64,000 bases of DNA from positions 124,001-188,000 of the forward strand of contig OZ006978.1 in NCBI GenBank assembly GCA_963931155.1, written 5' to 3'. The DNA is from CALXVA01 sp944392465. Lineage in GTDB: Bacteria; Bacillota; Clostridia; TANB77; CAG-508. The notes beneath the pieces were generated by a model that was given only the letters and a program-made list of their open reading frames with translations, ran no database searches and was not told the DNA's origin. Shown one piece after another: positions 60,338 through 64,000 of the stretch (positions are counted from its first letter, which is position 1; each line of letters begins with the position of its first letter). Made by a program: the position numbers and the translations under genes.

Positions 60338-60366
60338 TTGGTTTTTATCTAAATCTGTGGTAAAAT
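60338..60366 (+). promoter_or_regulatory. Probable tyrS promoter
   Basis: TTGGTT (60338-60343) and TAAAAT (60361-60366) with a 17-base spacer, 37 bases before the tyrS start. I see no T-box leader in the ~200 bases of AT-rich spacer upstream. Confidence 0.5.
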
Positions 60367-60402
60367 AGTTAAAGTTTATTAATTATGGAAGGAATGATGT
60401 TG

Positions 60403-61611
60403 ATGTCAAAAATTTTTGAAGAATTAATGGAAAGAGGTTATATTGAACAAATAACTCATGAAGAATTAAAAGATGTATTAGATAATAGCCATATTCCATT
60501 CTATATAGGCTTTGACCCAACAGCTGATAGTTTACACGTTGGACATTTTGTTTCAATGATGGTTGCAAGCCATATGCAAAAAGCTGGACATAAACCAATA
60601 ATCTTAATTGGTGGTGGTACTGCTACTATTGGAGATCCATCTGGAAAAACAGATATGAGAAGAATGATGTCTAGAGAAGAAATTAATCATAATGTTGAAT
60701 GTTTTAAAAAACAACTTTCTAAGTTTATAAATTTTGAAGGTGAAAATGGAGCAATTATAGTTAATAATGCTGATTGGTTATTAAAACTTAATTTTGTTGA
60801 GTTTATGAGAGATATAGGTTCACTATTCTCTGTAAATAAAATGCTATCTGCAGAATGTTATAAACAAAGAATGGAAAGAGGTTTAACATTTTTTGAATTA
60901 AGTTACATGCTTATGCAATCTTATGACTTTTTACATTTATATAATACATATGGTTGTAAACTTCAAATGGGTGGTAATGATCAATGGTCAAACATTTTAG
61001 GTGGTGTTGACCTAATAAGAAGAATTGGTCATTCAGATTCTTTTGGTTTAACATTTAAACTTCTTACTACAAAAGAAGGAAAGAAAATGGGTAAAACTGA
61101 AAAAGGTGCATTATGGTTAGATGCAAAAAAAACATCTCCATATGAATTTTATCAATATTGGAGAAATATTGATGATGCAGATGTAAAAACAGTATTATCA
61201 CTTCTTACTTTCTTGCCAATGGATGAAGTAAATAGATTAGCTAGTTTGAAAGATGAACAAATAAACGAAGCTAAGAAAGTTGCCGCATTTGAAATTACAA
61301 AATTAATTCATGGCGAGGAAGAAGCAAAAAAGGCTGAAGAAGCCTCAAAAGCATTGTTTGAAGGCCAAGGTTCTTTAGAGAATATGCCTACAACAAAAAT
61401 TGATGGAAATATATCTATATTAGAAGCAATAATAACAGCTGGAATGGCTCCATCAAAAGGACAAGCAAGAACATTAATTAATCAAGGTGGTATTACTTTG
61501 AATGATGAAAAAGTTAATGATGTAAATTATGTTTTAGAGGATAAAGATTTTAAAGATGGATATGCTATTTTAAGAAAAGGAAAAAAAGTATACCATAAGT
61601 TAGAAAAATAA
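60403..61611 (+). CDS. tyrS: Tyrosyl-tRNA synthetase
   Basis: A 402-residue class I aminoacyl-tRNA synthetase charging tRNA-Tyr. The Rossmann core shows FYIGFDPTADSLHVGHFVS (HIGH-like HVGH), LIGGGTATIGDPSGK, SYMLMQSYDF, MGGNDQWSNI and the KMSKS-like KKMGKT; the C-terminal S4-like domain has SKGQARTLINQGGITLNDEKV. ATG 60403 is nine bases after AAGGA; ATGs at 60385-60399 lie within or beside that site. It is the only plus-strand gene here. Confidence 0.95.
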   Translation: MSKIFEELMERGYIEQITHEELKDVLDNSHIPFYIGFDPTADSLHVGHFVSMMVASHMQKAGHKPIILIGGGTATIGDPSGKTDMRRMMSREEINHNVECFKKQLSKFINFEGENGAIIVNNADWLLKLNFVEFMRDIGSLFSVNKMLSAECYKQRMERGLTFFELSYMLMQSYDFLHLYNTYGCKLQMGGNDQWSNILGGVDLIRRIGHSDSFGLTFKLLTTKEGKKMGKTEKGALWLDAKKTSPYEFYQYWRNIDDADVKTVLSLLTFLPMDEVNRLASLKDEQINEAKKVAAFEITKLIHGEEEAKKAEEASKALFEGQGSLENMPTTKIDGNISILEAIITAGMAPSKGQARTLINQGGITLNDEKVNDVNYVLEDKDFKDGYAILRKGKKVYHKLEK

Positions 61612-61629
61612 TTTTAGTAGCTGTAATTT

Positions 61630-61705
61630 AAAAAAGGATACATTCCCAAAATAACATTAAATTCATTATCAAATTGAAAATGTTGTTTGGAAATGTATCC
61701 TTTTT
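61630..61705. terminator. Terminator between tyrS and rhuM
   Basis: AAAAAGGATACATT(T)CC and GGAAATGTATCCTTTTT pair over a 42-base loop region, with T runs on both strands. It can stop transcripts of tyrS (+) and of the gene at 61754 (-). Confidence 0.8.
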
Positions 61706-61753
61706 AACTACTTTGTAATTATTTTATCTCAACTGCCTATGTAACATTTCAGA

Positions 61754-62623
61754 CTAGTTTTCACTACTTTCTATTAATTTGTCAAAATCAGATTTATATA
61801 GTTTATCTTGCACAACTCTATATTTTTCAAATTCCATCAATGCTTTTTCTTTTGCTATTTCATGTGATATTTTTCCAGCATCTTTTAACACATCTCTATC
61901 ATCCGATAGTAAATATTTATCTATTCTATTTGCCCAGTCTTCCATTGTCATTGGAATATTTCTTTTTGCTCTTGCCTCTGCTAAATCTAAGAAAGCTGAA
62001 ACAATTGCTGTTTGATGAGTTACTGCATAGTGCATCTTATTTTGGACTTTTTTAAAAAATTTGATTGTTGTAGGAGACTTACTATCATAATCAATAGATG
62101 TTGCATAAATATCTGTTATTTTTTGATAAAATCTTCTCTCTGACAACCTTATTTCTCTAATTTCCGCAAGTAATGATTCGAAATAATCTTCGTCAAAAAA
62201 TGTTCCATTTTTCATTCTTTTTTTATCTATAATATATCCTTTTTTTGAGAACTCTTTTAATACATTTGTTGCCCATCTTCTAAATTGAATTGCTCTGTCT
62301 GTACTTACTCTATAGCCAACAGAGATTACTGCATCTAAATTATAATACTTTACTTTTCTTGTTACTTGTCTATTTCCTTCTTGTTGAACTACCGAGAATT
62401 CCTCGGTAGTTGAATTTCTATCTAATTCTAAATCATTATAAATATTTTTTAAATGTAATCCAACATTATCTGATGAACAATCATACAATTTTCCCATTGC
62501 TTTTTGAGTTAACCACAAGTCTCCATCTTCAAAACGAACTTCAATTCCGCTTTCTTTTTTCTGTTGTTCAAATATAAGAAATTCCGCCGAACCACTTCTT
62601 ATATATAAATCTTTATCACTCAT
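61754..62623 (-). CDS. RhuM family protein, shortened paralogue
   Basis: A 289-residue RhuM-family protein, paralogue of 14779-15837. Shared stretches are VRFEDGDLWLTQKAMG, YNLDAVISVGYRVSTDRAIQFRRWA, SERRFYQKITDIYATSIDYD and IPMTMEDWANRI. Relative to the longer copy about 55-60 residues are missing between HYAVTHQTA and VSAFLDLAEARA, in frame. It lacks the segment the long copy has around TSWEGAPNSKIHKYDV. AGGTGAATC precedes ATG 62623. It lies between tyrS and a TrkA-C gene. Confidence 0.85.
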   Translation of the reverse strand: MSDKDLYIRSGSAEFLIFEQQKKESGIEVRFEDGDLWLTQKAMGKLYDCSSDNVGLHLKNIYNDLELDRNSTTEEFSVVQQEGNRQVTRKVKYYNLDAVISVGYRVSTDRAIQFRRWATNVLKEFSKKGYIIDKKRMKNGTFFDEDYFESLLAEIREIRLSERRFYQKITDIYATSIDYDSKSPTTIKFFKKVQNKMHYAVTHQTAIVSAFLDLAEARAKRNIPMTMEDWANRIDKYLLSDDRDVLKDAGKISHEIAKEKALMEFEKYRVVQDKLYKSDFDKLIESSEN

Positions 62624-62643
62624 TTATTGATTCACCTCTTATT

Positions 62644-63339
62644 TTAAGTATTACTAAATAAGTTTCTTATTACTTTGTAATTTCCAAACACTAGTAATAC
62701 ATCATTATCTTGGATTTTAATAGTTTCATCAATATCCGATATTATTAAGCTTCCTCTTTTTACAACTAAAAGTTGAATGTTGTAATCCTTTTTAAGTTTT
62801 ACAATATTTAAATCAGTTATTTTATCATGCATTTTAATTATCCTAACTTCTGCTATTACTTTATTTCCATAATAATCATAAATTGATATTGGATTAATTT
62901 TTCTTTTCTTCTTCCTTTTTCCTATTCGTAAAACTAAATTGTCGAATATTCTTCTTATTTTTGTAGATTTATTTAGCCCAATTAATAGAGTGATATTTAT
63001 AACAGTAAGTACTACTCCAATTATAAGTTCTGTTAAACTTGTATTACTTGTTGAAATAAACAAGTTTACTATTGTAGATACAATTGAAATATTGAATATA
63101 TAACTAAACAAAATCATTATTTGAGTTATTTTCCTTCTTTTTCTCGTAGCTAGCATTATTTCACTTTCGTTTGTTGTAAATCCTGTTCCTGTAAGAATTG
63201 AAATTATTTGAAATCTGGCTTTATCTATTTGTACTCCATCTACTCTAAATATAGCGGAAAATACTTCAATCATTATCTGATATAATAATATTAAAATGTT
63301 AAAAACTACTAATGCTGCTAATAAATTAATATTTATCAC
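62644..63339 (-). CDS. Membrane protein with TrkA-C domain
   Basis: A 231-residue protein. Three hydrophobic helices (~5-27, ~72-95, ~102-122) precede a cytoplasmic region with a basic stretch (RIGKRKKKRK) and a TrkA C-terminal (RCK-C) domain: IAEVRIIKMHDKITDLNIVKLKKDYNIQLLVVKRGS, then DETIKIQDNDVLLVFGN. RCK-C domains bind small ligands and regulate ion transport. The partner is unknown. Start GTG 63339 is uncertain. Confidence 0.75.
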   Translation of the reverse strand: MININLLAALVVFNILILLYQIMIEVFSAIFRVDGVQIDKARFQIISILTGTGFTTNESEIMLATRKRRKITQIMILFSYIFNISIVSTIVNLFISTSNTSLTELIIGVVLTVINITLLIGLNKSTKIRRIFDNLVLRIGKRKKKRKINPISIYDYYGNKVIAEVRIIKMHDKITDLNIVKLKKDYNIQLLVVKRGSLIISDIDETIKIQDNDVLLVFGNYKVIRNLFSNT

Positions 63340-63366
63340 CTTCCTAATTATTAGATTGCTATAAGG

Positions 63367-64000
63367 CTATTTCTTTTTTATTGTTTTTCTATATCTTGTA
63401 ATTGCATCGGAAATTTCTCCATCAAATTTCATTCTTCCTTTTTCCATTACAATTCCTCTTTTACAGAATTCTTTTGCTGTTGCTGTTGCATGTGTTACGA
63501 AAAGAAGTGTTACTTCGTCTTTATTTATAATTTCATTTATTTTGTTAATACACTTATTTTTAAATTCTTCATCACCAACACTTAACGCTTCATCAACAAT
63601 TAATATCTCTGGTCTAATGTTAACATTTATAGAAAATCCAAGTCTTGCTTTCATTCCACTTGAATATGTTCTTACTGGTTGGTCTATATATTCTTCTAAT
63701 TCTGAAAAATCTATAATTATTTTTTCAAGTTCTTCAATTTCAGATTTTTTTAAGCCCAATAATTGTCCTTTTAAATATATGTTTTCTCTTCCTGTAAATT
63801 CAGGATCAAATCCTGATGTTAGTTCTAAAAGGGCACTTACTCTTCCTTTTACTGTGATATTTCCTTCTGTTGGAAAACATACTCCTGTAATCATTTTTAA
63901 TATAGTAGATTTTCCAGCACCATTTTTTCCAAATAATGCTACTGATTCTCCTCTTCTTATTTCAAATGACACGTCATTAACTGCCTTTTTTTCTTTGTAT
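63367..64000 (-). CDS. Polysaccharide/teichoic acid export ABC transporter ATPase, N-terminus outside the window
   Basis: An ABC ATPase of the RfbB/TagH type; the frame is open to the window edge (YKEKKAVNDVSFEIRRGES). Walker A is LFGKNGAGKST, the signature YSSGMKARLGF, Walker B EILIVDEALSVGDEEF and the switch His VTHATATA. The lack of 'LSGGQ' and the TagH-like VGDE-F-KC region point to export of envelope glycopolymer rather than import. The permease gene should lie upstream, beyond the window. Confidence 0.9.
   Translation of the reverse strand, partial: YKEKKAVNDVSFEIRRGESVALFGKNGAGKSTILKMITGVCFPTEGNITVKGRVSALLELTSGFDPEFTGRENIYLKGQLLGLKKSEIEELEKIIIDFSELEEYIDQPVRTYSSGMKARLGFSINVNIRPEILIVDEALSVGDEEFKNKCINKINEIINKDEVTLLFVTHATATAKEFCKRGIVMEKGRMKFDGEISDAITRYRKTIKKK

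Noticed and set aside
60176..60384. T-box leader for tyrS
   Set aside because: I looked for the T-box motif and an antiterminator hairpin before tyrS and found neither; only a promoter-like pair is visible.

Overview
The window looks like a chromosomal segment of a strongly AT-rich, Gram-positive, spore-forming member of the Clostridia, probably an uncultured gut-type lineage. The evidence is clostridial gene content (spoIIM, the spore protease gpr, a Spo0E-like peptide, RNase Y, a YvcK-like protein), AGGAGG-type ribosome binding sites before most genes, a sortase with an LPxTG substrate, and a 16S-tRNA-23S-5S operon. Nearly all genes are on the minus strand; tyrS is the clear exception.

Layout. 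1-4.7 kb: rny (cut by the edge), a GC-rich foreign-looking small ORF beside a REP-like repeat, then xerD, spoIIM and an EndoQ-type nuclease. 4.8-9.1 kb: a large helicase with tandem accessory repeats and small unknown genes. 9.3-18.9 kb: lytic transglycosylase, polA, two MptB-like membrane glycosyltransferases, a RhuM-family gene, small nucleotide-related genes and queH. 19-28.4 kb: ruvB, tagO/wecA, rpiA, gpr, a protein built of nine helix-turn-helix units, an LPxTG surface protein, a Spo0E-like gene, holA and ruvC. 28.4-34.5 kb: glycogen debranching enzyme, yvcK, murB, an inositol-monophosphatase-family gene and an HNH gene. 34.9-40.9 kb: rRNA operon ending in a tRNA-Asn gene split by a group I intron. 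41-47 kb: sortase, surface protein, rlmB, two small metabolic genes and lepA. 47.3-60.2 kb: a capsule/exopolysaccharide locus from galE to an LCP attachment enzyme. 60.3-64 kb: tyrS (+), a second RhuM gene, a TrkA-C membrane protein and a polysaccharide-export ABC ATPase cut by the edge.

Main finding. Three genes (the helicase, tagO/wecA and capA) can only be read full length if the ribosome shifts +1 at an in-frame CGG codon. There are eight such sites, six of them in the helicase. At every one the four bases CGGN occupy the place of a single glycine, and the frame that follows is exactly the one needed. In tagO the site falls in the conserved PRLGGLA motif. In the helicase, neighbouring tandem repeats encode the same glycine with an ordinary GGN triplet, which is an internal control. 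Reading by eye, I found no other in-frame CGG in the native-looking genes; the only exception is in the GC-rich foreign-looking ORF near 1.4 kb. This suggests that CGG is an unassigned (or quadruplet-decoded) codon in this lineage and that CGGN is decoded as glycine with a +1 shift. Other notable items are a group I intron in tRNA-Asn(GUU) with an HNH gene just downstream, a sortase separated from an in-frame upstream surface protein only by a UGA codon, three copies of a ~115-nt element in the rRNA spacers, and the nine-unit HTH protein.
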